NCBI RefSeq assembly: GCF_002872075.1
Contig: NZ_PGGU01000004.1
Location: 157,246 to 221,245, forward strand
Source: Microbacterium aurantiacum
Lineage (GTDB): Bacteria > Actinomycetota > Actinomycetes > Actinomycetales > Microbacteriaceae
Direction: 5' to 3'
DNA length: 64,000 nt
The translations under genes were made by a program, and so were the position numbers. The notes beneath the pieces are model-generated. The model ran no database searches. It worked only from the letters and a program-made list of their open reading frames with translations, and was not told the origin of the DNA. Below, piece by piece: positions 42,873 to 52,948 of the stretch (the stretch's first letter is position 1; each line of letters opens with the position of its first letter).

Positions 42873-44249
<1,377 letters not shown>

Positions 44250-44313
44250 TGAAGCCGTCGCCGGGCGTAACAGCGGCGGATGCGACCTTCGAGGCGGACG
44301 TAGGCTGAGAGGC

Positions 44314-45468
44314 ATGTCCGACCACGCTTTCGCCACCCGAGCCATCCACGCAGGGCAGGAGTTCGACCCGACGACGGGGGCGATCATCCCCCCGATCTAC
44401 CAGACCTCCACCTTCGTGCAGGACGGCATCGGCGGTCTCCGGAACGGGTACGAGTACAACCGGGCGGCCAACCCGACGCGTTCGTCGCTCGAGACGCAGC
44501 TCGCCGCGCTCGAGGGCGGCACCGCCGCGCTGTCGTTCGCCTCGGGGCTCGCCGCCGAAGACGCCCTGCTGCGTGGTCTGCTGAAGCCGGGCGACCACGT
44601 GCTGCTCGGCAACGACGTCTACGGCGGCACGTACCGCCTGCTCACGAGAGTGCTCGCGCCGTGGGGGATCGAGACGACCACCGTCGAGCTCGCCGACACC
44701 GACGCCCTCCGCGCCGCGATCCGTCCGCAGACGAAGATCGTCTGGCTGGAGACTCCGAGCAACCCCCTTCTCAAGATCGTCGACGTCGAGCAGATCGCCG
44801 AGATCGCGCACGCTGCCGGCGCCGTCGTGGTCGTCGACAACACCTTCGCCTCCCCGGCACTGCAGCAGCCACTGGCGCTCGGAGCAGACCTCGTCGTGCA
44901 CTCGACCACGAAGTACCTCGGCGGGCACTCCGACGTGCTCGGCGGCGCCGTGGTGTTCGGCGACGACCGCTTCTTCGAGCAGGTGAAGTTCCAGCAGTTC
45001 GCCGTCGGCGCCGTCTCCGCTCCGCTGGACGCCTGGCTCACCACCCGGGGCATCAAGACCCTGGCACTGCGGATGCGGCAGCACTCCGAGAACGCGCAGG
45101 CCATCGCCGAGTGGGCGCAGTCCCGCTCCGAGATCGAGACGGTGTTCTTCCCGGGGCTCGCTTCGCACCCCGGTCACGACATCGCGGCCCGCCAGATGAG
45201 CGGCTTCGGCGGGATGCTGTCGCTCGGTCTCGCCGACGGAGCAGCGGCCGCGCGCGCCTTCGCCGAATCGACAGAGCTGTTCCAGCTCGCGGAGTCCCTC
45301 GGCGGCGTCGAATCGCTGATCGGATACCCGTCGGAGATGACGCACGCCTCGGTCCGCGGCACCCCGCTCGCCGTTCCGGAGAACGTCGTGCGCCTGTCGG
45401 TCGGCATCGAGGACGTCGCCGACCTGATTGCCGATCTGGAACAGGGACTGGCCCGTCTCTCCCGCTGA
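44314..45468 (+). CDS. metB: Cystathionine gamma-synthase/lyase
   Basis: 384 residues, Cys/Met-metabolism PLP family. Schiff-base Lys200 lies in HSTTKYLGGHSDV; the PLP-phosphate tyrosine region EYNRAANPTRSSLE is present. Enzymes of this family make or split cystathionine; next to cbs either direction of transsulfuration fits. -10 TAGGCT (44301-44306) ends seven bases before the ATG, so the mRNA is likely leaderless and separate from cbs. MetB is the likelier name from length and similarity; MetC/CTH cannot be excluded. Confidence 0.88.
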   Translation: MSDHAFATRAIHAGQEFDPTTGAIIPPIYQTSTFVQDGIGGLRNGYEYNRAANPTRSSLETQLAALEGGTAALSFASGLAAEDALLRGLLKPGDHVLLGNDVYGGTYRLLTRVLAPWGIETTTVELADTDALRAAIRPQTKIVWLETPSNPLLKIVDVEQIAEIAHAAGAVVVVDNTFASPALQQPLALGADLVVHSTTKYLGGHSDVLGGAVVFGDDRFFEQVKFQQFAVGAVSAPLDAWLTTRGIKTLALRMRQHSENAQAIAEWAQSRSEIETVFFPGLASHPGHDIAARQMSGFGGMLSLGLADGAAAARAFAESTELFQLAESLGGVESLIGYPSEMTHASVRGTPLAVPENVVRLSVGIEDVADLIADLEQGLARLSR

Positions 45469-45588
45469 ACGTGGCGTGGCCGGAAACGCGTCCTCGAGGG
45501 GCCGCCCGGATGCGTTTCCGGCCTGGAAGCGGAGTATCGACCGCGCTTCCGGTGGACAGGGGGCTTCGGCGACGGGCGGCGGGGACGA

Positions 45589-45630
45589 TACGATGGATGC
45601 TTCTCTTCCGATCGAATCGATTCGAATCGG
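45589..45630 (+). promoter_or_regulatory. Promoter and palindrome before the Bcr-type exporter
   Basis: -10 TACGAT (45589-45594). Downstream, CGAATCGATTCG (45613-45624) is a perfect 12-bp palindrome, extended on both sides by CCGAT and ATCGG with a one-base offset (45608-45630). At about +8 to +30 it would act as a repressor site. No regulator gene is adjacent. Confidence 0.45.
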
Positions 45631-45663
45631 CATGCCCGCACCCTGAACTCCGGAAGGACCGTC

Positions 45664-47043
45664 GTGTCCGACGCTCCGCGCACTGACTCCACCCCGACGC
45701 CCCGATCGAACGCGACCCCGGCGGTCGAACGCACCTCGACCGGCAGCATCCGCACCTCCACGCCGACGGGCGCGATCCGCACGCTGGGGTCGAACCCGGC
45801 CACGGCGCCGATCATGCTGCACCCGGGGGATTCGATCCCCACTGCTCGTCGAGTGCTCTACATCATCCTGCTCGGCGCGCTCACCGCACTCGGGCCGTTC
45901 ACGATCGATCTGTACCTGCCGGCGTTCCCGGTGCTGGAGAAGGACTTCGACACCACGGCGGCCGCGATCCAGCTGACCCTCACCGGCACGATGATCGGCT
46001 TCGCGGTCGGGCAGCTCGTGGTCGGCCCGCTCAGCGACAAGGTGGGACGCCGCGTTCCCCTCATCGCGGTCACGGCGCTGCACGTGCTCGCCAGCGTCGC
46101 CGCCGCATTCGCCCCGGATCTTGGGCTGCTCAGCGCGGCACGCGTGCTGATGGGCATCGGCGCCGCGGCCGGAGGTGTGGTCGCGATGGCGATCGTGCGC
46201 GATCTCTTCGGCGGACGCCGGCTCGTGGTCATGCTGTCGCGGCTCGCGCTGGTGTCCGGTGTGGCACCGGTGGTGGCGCCGTTGATCGGATCGTGGTTGC
46301 TGACGCTGATGCCGTGGCGCGGGATCTTCGGATTCCTCGCCGTCTATGGCGCCGTGATGCTGGTCTCCGCGATCGTGTTCATCCCGGAGACCCTTCCCAA
46401 AGCCCGTCGCACGGGGCGCGGCGGTGCGACGATGCTGCAGCGGTACCGTTCCGTCCTCTCCGATCGTGTGTTCATCGGCGTGCTGATCATCGGCGGGATG
46501 ACATTCTCCGGGCTGTTCTCCTACCTTTCGGCATCGCCCTTCCTGTTCCAGCAGACGCACCAGCTCGACCCGCAGCAGTACGGCCTCCTGTTCGCCGCGA
46601 ACTCGCTCGGCCTGGTCATCGGCGTGCAGATCGCGTCCCGGCTCGCCGCCCGTTTCGGGCCGCAGTGGGTGATGGCCTACTCGACCGCCGTGCTCCTGGC
46701 GGCGGGAGCGGCGATCATCGTCACCGATCAGCTCGGGCTGGGCCTGTGGGGAACGGTCATCCCGCTCTTCGTGTTCATGACCGCCTGCGGGTTCACCTTC
46801 CCCAACGTGCAGGTGCTCGCGCTCGACCGGCACGGCAAGGCGGCGGGCACCGCCGCCTCGATCATCGGTGCGAGCAACTTCGGCGTCGCCGGTTTCATCT
46901 CGCCGGTCGTCGGCTGGATCTCGCACGATGCCGGCATCACCGCGACGACGATGGCCTCCGTCATGGTCGGCTGTGCCGTGATCGGCGTCCTCTCGCTGTG
47001 GCTGATCGTGCGCCCGCGCACGGTGGGGATGCTCACTCCCTGA
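45664..47043 (+). CDS. Bcr/CflA-family multidrug MFS exporter
   Basis: 459 residues with about twelve membrane segments after a 60-residue Thr/Ser/Pro-rich cytoplasmic N-terminus. The first helix region TALGPFTIDLYLPAFP and the loop GPLSDKVGRRVP (motif A) are typical of Bcr/CflA drug transporters. GAAGGA precedes the GTG start by six bases. The long N-terminal tail is unusual for the family; an internal start at the methionine before LHPGDS is possible. Confidence 0.88.
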   Translation: MSDAPRTDSTPTPRSNATPAVERTSTGSIRTSTPTGAIRTLGSNPATAPIMLHPGDSIPTARRVLYIILLGALTALGPFTIDLYLPAFPVLEKDFDTTAAAIQLTLTGTMIGFAVGQLVVGPLSDKVGRRVPLIAVTALHVLASVAAAFAPDLGLLSAARVLMGIGAAAGGVVAMAIVRDLFGGRRLVVMLSRLALVSGVAPVVAPLIGSWLLTLMPWRGIFGFLAVYGAVMLVSAIVFIPETLPKARRTGRGGATMLQRYRSVLSDRVFIGVLIIGGMTFSGLFSYLSASPFLFQQTHQLDPQQYGLLFAANSLGLVIGVQIASRLAARFGPQWVMAYSTAVLLAAGAAIIVTDQLGLGLWGTVIPLFVFMTACGFTFPNVQVLALDRHGKAAGTAASIIGASNFGVAGFISPVVGWISHDAGITATTMASVMVGCAVIGVLSLWLIVRPRTVGMLTP

Positions 47044-47074
47044 TCGCCCAGCCGGCGTCGGCCAGAATGGAACG

Positions 47075-47725
47075 ATGAACAGGCGAATGCTGCTGTGGTG
47101 GGGTGTCAGCTGCCTCTTGGCGGCGACGGCGCTGGGCTCGATCGTCGTGCTCGGCTTCGGAGACACTCCGGCGATCGATCACTGGTGGAACACGGTGGTG
47201 ATCGATCAGCGGGCACCGTGGGTCATCGACTTCGCCCATGTGCTCAACTTCGCCGGCGGCAGCAGCGGAACGATCTTCGTCATCGCACCACTCCTGATCG
47301 TGGGCCTGCTCCTCACCCGGCGATGGCGATCAGCCGCGTTCGCGGTGACGGCGATGGTGACCAGCGCCCTCGCCGTTCAGGCGCTCAAGCAGCTCTTCGG
47401 GAGGGCACGGCCCGCCGACATGCTCGTCGCCTCCGACTACGGGTCGTTCCCCTCGGGCCACGTCGCGAACGCGGCGACCATCGCCCTCGTGATCTGGGTG
47501 ATCTTCCCGCGGGTGTGGACCGCTCTTCTCGGTGCGCTGTGGGTGCTCGGGATGGCGTACTCGCGCACTCTGCTCTCGGTGCACTGGGCGACGGACACCC
47601 TCGGTGGAGCGCTGACCGGCGCAGGCGCGGTGCTGCTGGTGGCAGCTCTGCTGAGCGACTGGGTGCAGGGCCGGAACCCGCCGTCGGATCCGCCGATAGT
47701 CTGGGAAGCCCCCCGCCCGTCCTGA
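47075..47725 (+). CDS. PAP2-family membrane phosphatase
   Basis: 216 residues with about six membrane segments. The three PAP2 motifs are intact: KQLFGRARP, PSGH and SRTLLSVHWATD (catalytic His). The family dephosphorylates lipid phosphates such as undecaprenyl pyrophosphate or phosphatidic acid at the outer membrane face. The ATG follows CAGAAT (47063-47068) by six bases without a ribosome binding site, so it may be leaderless. It precedes the GNAT gene by nine bases. Confidence 0.9.
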   Translation: MNRRMLLWWGVSCLLAATALGSIVVLGFGDTPAIDHWWNTVVIDQRAPWVIDFAHVLNFAGGSSGTIFVIAPLLIVGLLLTRRWRSAAFAVTAMVTSALAVQALKQLFGRARPADMLVASDYGSFPSGHVANAATIALVIWVIFPRVWTALLGALWVLGMAYSRTLLSVHWATDTLGGALTGAGAVLLVAALLSDWVQGRNPPSDPPIVWEAPRPS

Positions 47726-47734
47726 GGAGTCCTC

Positions 47735-48337
47735 GTGCCCCGCATCCGTCCGTATCGTCCCGCCGATCGCGCCGCGATGTACGAGATCTGCGTGAAGACG
47801 GCGGACGCCGGTGCCGATGCGACCGGCATCCTCTCCGACGACGACCTGTGGGGCGACATCTTCGCCGTTCCGTATGTGGAACGTCATCCCGACCTCGCCT
47901 GGGTCGTCGAGGCCGATGACGCACGCGTCGTCGGTTACATCGTCGCGACGGATGACACGGATGCCTTCGAGCAGTGGTTCCGCGACGAGTGGTGGCCGCC
48001 GCTGGCGGCGCGCCATCCTCGGCCGAGCGAGGTCGTCACGCGCGAGGACCGGATCGTCGAATCCGCTTACGACCGTGCTCCGGGCCGCGACGCGAACGTC
48101 GCGGCGTACCCCGCGCACCTGCACATCGACCTGCTCCCGGAGACCCAGGGCCAGGGGCTGGGGCGGCTGCTCATCGAGACCCTCTTCGCCGAGCTCACCC
48201 GTCGCGGGGTGCGAGGCCTGCACCTCGGCATGGACCCGAAGAACACCGGTGCTGCGGCCTTCTACGAGCGTCTCGGCATGGAGCGCCTGCCGACGGGCCC
48301 GGATGCGCAGAGCTACGGCGTGCGTTTCGGCATGTGA
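47735..48337 (+). CDS. GNAT-family N-acetyltransferase
   Basis: 200 residues. The acetyl-CoA loop is HIDLLPETQGQGLGRLLIE (Q/RxxGxG/A) at about 130-150, with the following GLHLGMDPKNTGAAAFYERLG helix typical of GNAT proteins. Substrate unknown. GTG start with GAGGAGT upstream. Probably co-transcribed with the PAP2 gene. Confidence 0.87.
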   Translation: MPRIRPYRPADRAAMYEICVKTADAGADATGILSDDDLWGDIFAVPYVERHPDLAWVVEADDARVVGYIVATDDTDAFEQWFRDEWWPPLAARHPRPSEVVTREDRIVESAYDRAPGRDANVAAYPAHLHIDLLPETQGQGLGRLLIETLFAELTRRGVRGLHLGMDPKNTGAAAFYERLGMERLPTGPDAQSYGVRFGM

Positions 48338-48347
48338 GCGGGCGGGG

Positions 48348-48809
48348 CTACTGCCCGTTCGTCCGCAGCATCACGGAGATGCTCCCGATCGCTCTCGCGG
48401 TCGGTGTGTACCAGATGCTCAGGTAGCGGCGCCCGACCTGCCACTGGTCGCTGTCGCGACGTTCTTTCGTCGGATCGCCGAGCAGCGTACGCAGTTCCTC
48501 GCGCGATGTCGCGAGGGTGATGCCGTCGATGAGCCTGTCCGCGCCCGGGTATGCAGCCCAGCCGGTCTCAGGTCGGACCCGGATGACGATCTTGCAGAGC
48601 TCGTCGTCGCCGAAGAAGAACGCGGTGCCGGCATCGCGGTACTCGTACGTCAGCCAGTCCTTCTTCAGCACGCCGCCCTTCGGGTTGAGCCGCTGCTCGG
48701 TGATCTCCCCGAACAGCGCCAGGGATGCGTCGACCGCCGGGGCGCCCGGCTTCTCTCCCAGTGCATCGAGGAGCGTGGTGATCTCACCGCTGATCGTCGT
48801 CGCTGTCAT
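48348..48809 (-). CDS. Hypothetical protein, second immunity candidate of the toxin cassette
   Basis: 153 residues, soluble and acidic, not recognised with confidence. The C-terminal half has a TSREELRTLLGDPTKERRDS stretch followed by a SIWYTPT strand, a pattern seen in small proteins next to polymorphic toxins. It is last of four tightly spaced minus-strand genes, 13 bases after the first immunity candidate. The position supports an immunity or accessory role; no biochemical clue. Confidence 0.65.
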   Translation of the reverse strand: MTATTISGEITTLLDALGEKPGAPAVDASLALFGEITEQRLNPKGGVLKKDWLTYEYRDAGTAFFFGDDELCKIVIRVRPETGWAAYPGADRLIDGITLATSREELRTLLGDPTKERRDSDQWQVGRRYLSIWYTPTARAIGSISVMLRTNGQ

Positions 48810-48822
48810 GGCCTGCCGTGCC

Positions 48823-49311
48823 TCACTTCTCGTCTTTCGCCGCCTGCTGGGCGAGGAACTTCTGCATCACGTCGGACAGGGGCGGGCCGTCCTCGGCCGG
48901 GGCGATGTCGGCATCCTCGAGGGTGAACGAGCGCAGCAGTTCGAGCGCAGCCGCGCTCACCAGCAGATCGGTCGCGTCCGCGAGCACCAGGTCATCGCCC
49001 TCATCGACCGAACCCGTGGGGATCAGCCTGAGCCAGACGGGCGTCAGCGCGCGCTCGGTGATGAGTTCGTACTGCTCGCCCGTCGACGCTGTCGCCGGTT
49101 CGAGTTCGAATCCGGTGAGCCCGGATGCGCGCAGCGCGTCGGCGAGCCGCTCGCTCACGAACCAGAACGGCGATGTGGTGACGAGGTCGTCACCCATCCA
49201 GCCGTCGAAGACCAGATGCAGCGGCCCGGCGTCGGCGGCGCGTTGCGCCGGATCGTAGGTGTGGCCCGGAGCCAGACCGCCGGGGACCTCGGCGTCGACG
49301 TAGTAGTACAT
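48823..49311 (-). CDS. Probable immunity protein, Imm11/DUF1629-like
   Basis: 162 residues, acidic and cytoplasmic. FWFVSERLADALRASGLTGF followed by FELEPA is the pattern of the DUF1629/Imm11-type immunity proteins (an interface helix then a Phe-Glu strand), and the N-terminus YYYVDAEVPGG fits. It starts four bases after the stop of the nuclease-toxin gene, the standard place for a cognate immunity gene. It should bind and inactivate the toxin. Assignment is by pattern and place, not by a search. Confidence 0.65.
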   Translation of the reverse strand: MYYYVDAEVPGGLAPGHTYDPAQRAADAGPLHLVFDGWMGDDLVTTSPFWFVSERLADALRASGLTGFELEPATASTGEQYELITERALTPVWLRLIPTGSVDEGDDLVLADATDLLVSAAALELLRSFTLEDADIAPAEDGPPLSDVMQKFLAQQAAKDEK

Positions 49312-49315
49312 CTGC

Positions 49316-49909
49316 TCACCTCACTGGGGGATCGAAGAGATCGCCGAATGCATCGTCGATCAGCGTAGTGTAATCGAGCAGCTGCTCCCTGGTCGGCTCG
49401 GTTCCCAGGCGGTCGTAGTGGGCGTAGAACTGATTCCACATCTTGCGGATGGCGCTCAGATGCACGTCGTTGTTGATGCCCTCGGGGATGCCCCGGAGAT
49501 TCTCGGGGGAGTGCATCTCGGAAGGCGTGATGGCCAGTCCGGGGTAGCGCGTGATCACGTTCTGCTCGACCGCGTGGTGGACGACGTCCGTGGGGTTCGC
49601 ACGGTCGTACTCGTCGTAGAAATTGTCTCGATAGTTGTTGCCATCGGCATCGCCGAAGCTCGCGGGAACTCGGTGTCCTCCCGTCGCGTCAACGTCGGCG
49701 TCGGGAGCATCGTCGCGGGACGAGTCGTCGCGGTCCGGACCTCGCTGATGGGCGAGCACACTGTCACGTCTCCGAGTCTCCTCGACGATGTCGATCAGCT
49801 TCTGCCGTTGTCGGCGCGACTGCGTCTGCAACGAGGAAGCGAACTCGTCACCTGCCTTCGTGAGGGCTTCGATGATGTCATCGCTCAGCTTCTTCATCGG
49901 ACTGGCCAT
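49316..49909 (-). CDS. HNH-like nuclease toxin candidate
   Basis: 197 residues. Residues 1-50 form a charged, probably coiled-coil helix; 51-95 are a low-complexity Asp-rich linker. The C-terminal 90 residues look like the HNH/AHH-type nuclease toxins at the end of Rhs and WXG proteins: VVHHAVEQ (H111, H112), ENLRGIPEGINNDVHLSAI (N137, H150), then WNQFY and a terminal LFDPP. H112, N137 and H150 are the metal and catalytic candidates. It sits four bases after the CpnT-like gene and before an immunity gene. No signal peptide: export would depend on the WXG partner. Confidence 0.65.
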   Translation of the reverse strand: MASPMKKLSDDIIEALTKAGDEFASSLQTQSRRQRQKLIDIVEETRRRDSVLAHQRGPDRDDSSRDDAPDADVDATGGHRVPASFGDADGNNYRDNFYDEYDRANPTDVVHHAVEQNVITRYPGLAITPSEMHSPENLRGIPEGINNDVHLSAIRKMWNQFYAHYDRLGTEPTREQLLDYTTLIDDAFGDLFDPPVR

Positions 49910-49913
49910 GTCG

Positions 49914-50636
49914 TCACCCTGCCGTCGAGATCTGAAGCGCAGAGATCTGCGCGATGAAGTCCTGCCCGAGTCGCTCCTGGTCCTGCGCGGTGTGCTCCAG
50001 GTCGTTCGCCGTCTGCTCGAGCGCCTCGAGGTCGGCCTTGTACTCCGCCGCCTCGCCCAGCGCGCCTTCGACCAGCGGGGCGTCGAGCATCGTGGCGGCG
50101 ATGGAGACGGCGACGTTCGTGAGCGGCTCGCTGACGAGCTCGAGGAGCTGGACCGCGAGCTGCTCGACCGCGATGTCGGTCGCGATGTCGAGGGCCACCT
50201 TGCGGGCGGCGATGATCGCCGCGTTGGCCGCGACGCTCCCGCCCAGTGTCACCACGGCGGTGGCCGCTGCGGCGGCGATCTGCGCGGCGGTGATGGTGAG
50301 CTCCGCGATCACCTTGATCTTGAGCGCCAGGACGGCGTCGGCGAAGATGTCGATGCCCTGCGCGGCAGGATCGAGCAGGTCGACCAGACGCTGCATGTTC
50401 GACTCGCGGTTGGCGTTCCAGGCGTTGGTGTACGCCCCGGCGGTCTGCGCCGACAGCGCGCTCGTCACATCGTCGTTGACGCGCTTGTTCGCCTCTTCGA
50501 TCGAGCCTTCGAGGTCTTCCTTGAACTGCCGCACGATGCTCGCGGCCCGATGGATCTCGTCTTCGTCGAGCTGGGGCCATTCGTAGCCGAGCACGTCGAG
50601 CACCCAAGCCAGCTCGCCCGGAATGTTCATACCCAT
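49914..50636 (-). CDS. CpnT-like WXG100 secretion-module protein
   Basis: 240 residues. The N-terminus MGMNIPGELAWVLDVLGYEWP matches the WXG100-like N-terminal domain of CpnT-type toxins, followed by long helices and an Ala/Val-rich hydrophobic stretch (about 110-150). A type VII secretion export module is the likely role. AGGAGG six bases before ATG 50636 fixes the start; an open frame continuing upstream would cross a terminator and the tRNA. Normally this domain is fused to its toxin; here the protein ends and the toxin starts four bases later as a separate gene. No ESX machinery gene lies in the window. Confidence 0.75.
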   Translation of the reverse strand: MGMNIPGELAWVLDVLGYEWPQLDEDEIHRAASIVRQFKEDLEGSIEEANKRVNDDVTSALSAQTAGAYTNAWNANRESNMQRLVDLLDPAAQGIDIFADAVLALKIKVIAELTITAAQIAAAAATAVVTLGGSVAANAAIIAARKVALDIATDIAVEQLAVQLLELVSEPLTNVAVSIAATMLDAPLVEGALGEAAEYKADLEALEQTANDLEHTAQDQERLGQDFIAQISALQISTAG

Positions 50637-50721
50637 GATGTGCCTCCTGCTGTCGAAAGTAGGTGCAGGGACGCCGGGCGGGAATGGGGAGAAGTCCCCA
50701 TGGGGGGTCGTGGGCATGAGA

Positions 50722-50755
50722 AAACCCCCGGAAAGCTCTCGCTTACCGGGGGTTT
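50722..50755 (-). terminator. Terminator after tRNA-Ser
   Basis: On the minus strand a 10-bp stem (AAACCCCCGG / CCGGGGGTTT) with a 14-base loop ends in TTTTC, 11 bases after the tRNA. It separates the tRNA from the toxin cassette, whose own promoter may be TTCCCG-17-TACTTT just downstream. Confidence 0.8.
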
Positions 50756-50765
50756 CGGTCATTGG

Positions 50766-50850
50766 CGGTGACGGCGGGATTCGAACCCGCGGTTGCTTGC
50801 ACAACACACGCTTTCCAAGCGTGCTCCTTCGGCCGCTCGGACACGTCACC
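50766..50850 (-). tRNA. tRNA-Ser (anticodon GGA)
   Basis: 85 nt with the long variable arm of class II tRNAs. Acceptor stem GGTGACG pairs with CGTCACC; the anticodon loop reads CTTGGAAAGC with GGA; the T-arm contains GGTTCGAATCC. Discriminator G; CCA not encoded. Confidence 0.96.
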
Positions 50851-50900
50851 AGGAACAACCTGTCCATCCTATCCGATCGGCCGGGTGTCCCGTGACAGAG

Positions 50901-51257
50901 CTATGCGGCGGGCACCTCGTCGAGAGAGGAGTACACGGGCAGGCCCCGTTCCCTCGCGATGACGACGTCGTTGTCCGCACCCTTCGATTCGCCGGGAAGG
51001 CGCAGCACCGCATCGCAGTGCTGCAGCAGACGCGCGGCCACGTCATACATCACGTCGCTGCCGGCGGTCTCGGCGGCGTCCAAGCCGCGGAGCACAGGCA
51101 GCGCGACCCATTCGCCGATCATGGGGACGTGTCCGAGTCGGTGCAGGGGAGCGGCGGCGGCCTCGAGGCGTTCGAGATTGCGGGCGATCGCGTCGGCATC
51201 GCCGTCGGTTCCGGAGCGGTACGGGCCGGCGATGAGAATCAGGAGTGGTTTCGTCAT
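50901..51257 (-). CDS. DUF4406-type nucleoside-deoxyribosyltransferase-like protein
   Basis: 118 residues starting MTKPLLILIAGPYRSGT, the beta1 and loop of the DUF4406/nucleoside 2-deoxyribosyltransferase-like fold. SDVMYDVAARLLQHCDAVLRLPGESKGADNDV contains the acidic strand-loop of that family. The enzymatic role is unproven; relatives handle nucleotide or nucleoside metabolites. -10 TACAGT (51270-51265, minus) ends seven bases before the ATG, so it is probably leaderless. Divergent from a DeoR regulator. Confidence 0.8.
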   Translation of the reverse strand: MTKPLLILIAGPYRSGTDGDADAIARNLERLEAAAAPLHRLGHVPMIGEWVALPVLRGLDAAETAGSDVMYDVAARLLQHCDAVLRLPGESKGADNDVVIARERGLPVYSSLDEVPAA

Positions 51258-51313
51258 AGCGGAGACTGTAGCGTTAACCGTGCAGAAATGTGAAACAACA
51301 TGAAGGAGTGGGC

Positions 51314-52042
51314 ATGCTGAGTGTGCAGCGCAAGGAGCATCTGATCGGTCTGCTTGCTCGCGAGGGCCGCATCGTCGCGAAGGACGCGGCGAATGAACTC
51401 GGAGTCTCCGAGGACTCCATTCGTCGCGACCTCCGCGAACTGGCCGCCGACGGTGCGTGCATCCGCGTCTACGGGGGTGCGGTCCCGGTGGCGGAGCGCC
51501 CGGTGCGCCAGCGTCAGGACATCGCCACGGCGAGCAAGGAACGCGTGGCGAGAGCCGCCGTCGTACGCATCCGCCCGGCATCCACCATCATCCTGGACGC
51601 CGGAACGACGACCCTCGCGATGGCGCGGATGCTTCCCCTCGAGTCGGCACTGACCGTCATCACCCCGAGCCCCGCCGTGGCGCTGGCAGTGGCGGAGCAT
51701 TCGGATGCCCGGATCCTCCTGGTCGGCGGCGAGCTGAGCCGGCACTCGATGGTCACCGGCGGCGCCCTCGCGCTCGAGGCGATCGCGCACCTCGGGGCCG
51801 ACGCGTTCTTCATGGGCGTGTCCGGGATCGATCCTCTGCACGGATTGACGACCGGCAGCGTCGACGACGCCGCGACGAAGCGGGCGCTCGCCGCGCGGAG
51901 CGCAGAGGTGTTCGTGCTCGCCAGTGAGGAGAAGATCGGTGCGGCATCGCGGTTCCCGGTTCTCGGTTTCGGCGAGATCACAGGGATCATCGTCGACCCG
52001 GAGGACCGCAACCCGCTCGTCGCTCAGCTGATCCCCGCGTAA
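51314..52042 (+). CDS. DeoR-family transcriptional regulator
   Basis: 242 residues: DeoR winged helix (VSEDSIRRDLRELAADGACIRVYGGA, about 23-50) and a DeoR sensor domain (about 70-235) with the GTT-type phosphosugar loop (DAGTTTLAMA). Ligands are usually sugar phosphates or nucleosides. AAGGAG six bases before ATG 51314 chooses this start over a GTG 24 bases upstream. Divergent from the DUF4406 gene, which is a plausible target. Confidence 0.9.
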   Translation: MLSVQRKEHLIGLLAREGRIVAKDAANELGVSEDSIRRDLRELAADGACIRVYGGAVPVAERPVRQRQDIATASKERVARAAVVRIRPASTIILDAGTTTLAMARMLPLESALTVITPSPAVALAVAEHSDARILLVGGELSRHSMVTGGALALEAIAHLGADAFFMGVSGIDPLHGLTTGSVDDAATKRALAARSAEVFVLASEEKIGAASRFPVLGFGEITGIIVDPEDRNPLVAQLIPA

Positions 52043-52045
52043 AAT
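52040..52045 (+). promoter_or_regulatory. -10 box of trhO inside the DeoR stop
   Basis: TAAAAT overlaps the TAA of the DeoR gene and ends six bases before the trhO GTG at 52052, indicating a leaderless transcript started within the upstream gene. Confidence 0.5.
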
Positions 52046-52051
52046 CTCAGG

Positions 52052-52945
52052 GTGCCCACCCCGAAGATCGTGCTCTTCTATGCCTTCACCCCGCTCGCGG
52101 ACCCCGAGGCCATCCGGCTCTGGCAGCGCGATCTGGGCGAGGCGCTCGGGTTGCGGGGGCGGCTGATCATCTCGAAGGACGGCGTCAACGGCACCCTCGG
52201 CGGCGATCTGCCCTCGCTGAAGAAGTGGGCGCGATCGTTCCGTTCCTACGCGCCCTTCAAAGACGTCGACATCAAGTGGAGCGAGGGCACCGGCGTCGAC
52301 GCGGAGGGACACAGCCTCGACTTCCCGAAGCTCAGCGTGAAGGTCCGCGAGGAGATCGTCTCGTTCGGCGCGCCCGGCGAGCTGCGGGTCGACGAGGGCG
52401 GCGTCGTGGGCGGAGGAGTCCGGCTCACTCCCGAAGGGCTGCACGAGCTGATGGACGAGCGCGGCGAGGACGTCGTGTTCTTCGACGGCCGAAACGCGCT
52501 GGAGGCGCAGATCGGACGCTTCAAGAACGCCGTGGTCCCGGACGCGGAGACCACCCGTGATTTCGTCAGCCTGCTCGACTCGGGTGCGTACGACGATCTG
52601 AAGGGCAAGCCGGTCGTCACGTACTGCACCGGCGGGATCCGCTGCGAGGTGCTGTCCAGCCTGATGGCCTCCCGCGGCTTCGGCGAGATCTATCAGCTGG
52701 AGGGCGGCATCGTCCGCTACGGCGAGCGCTTCGGTGACGACGGCCTGTGGGAGGGGTCGCTCTACGTGTTCGACAGGCGCGGTTCGATCGACTTCTCGGA
52801 TCGCGCCGCCGTGATCGGCGAGTGCGTGGGTTGCTCGACGCCCACCAAGCGGACGGCGAACTGTCCCGATCCCTCATGTCGCGTGCAGTACGTCGTGTGC
52901 GAGTCGTGCGCGGCGGTCTCCTGCCCGGAGCACGCCGCCGCCTGA
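52052..52945 (+). CDS. trhO: tRNA uridine hydroxylase TrhO (rhodanese family)
   Basis: 297 residues. An N-terminal alpha-beta domain, a rhodanese domain with active-site Cys192 in [11 protein letters not shown] (second Cys198), and a C-terminal Cys cluster (CVGC, then CPDPSC, CESC and CPEH) likely to bind zinc. TrhO adds oxygen to uridine 34 of tRNAs with O2, giving ho5U. The GTG follows a -10 by six bases. The zinc-like tail is found in many TrhO proteins. Sequence match to the family is strong. Confidence 0.88.
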   Translation: MPTPKIVLFYAFTPLADPEAIRLWQRDLGEALGLRGRLIISKDGVNGTLGGDLPSLKKWARSFRSYAPFKDVDIKWSEGTGVDAEGHSLDFPKLSVKVREEIVSFGAPGELRVDEGGVVGGGVRLTPEGLHELMDERGEDVVFFDGRNALEAQIGRFKNAVVPDAETTRDFVSLLDSGAYDDLKGKPVVTYCTGGIRCEVLSSLMASRGFGEIYQLEGGIVRYGERFGDDGLWEGSLYVFDRRGSIDFSDRAAVIGECVGCSTPTKRTANCPDPSCRVQYVVCESCAAVSCPEHAAA

Positions 52946-52948
52946 GCG

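Noticed and set aside
49907..49916. A frameshift splitting one WXG-toxin fusion into two genes
   Set aside because: The junction has an in-frame TGA, a fresh ATG and a plausible ribosome binding sequence, and the second protein has its own helical N-terminus, so two real genes are likelier; this stays a point to check in relatives.
49914..50867. A longer start for the WXG100-like protein reaching back to 50867
   Set aside because: It would run through a terminator and tRNA-Ser, and the AGGAGG sequence fits the ATG at 50636.
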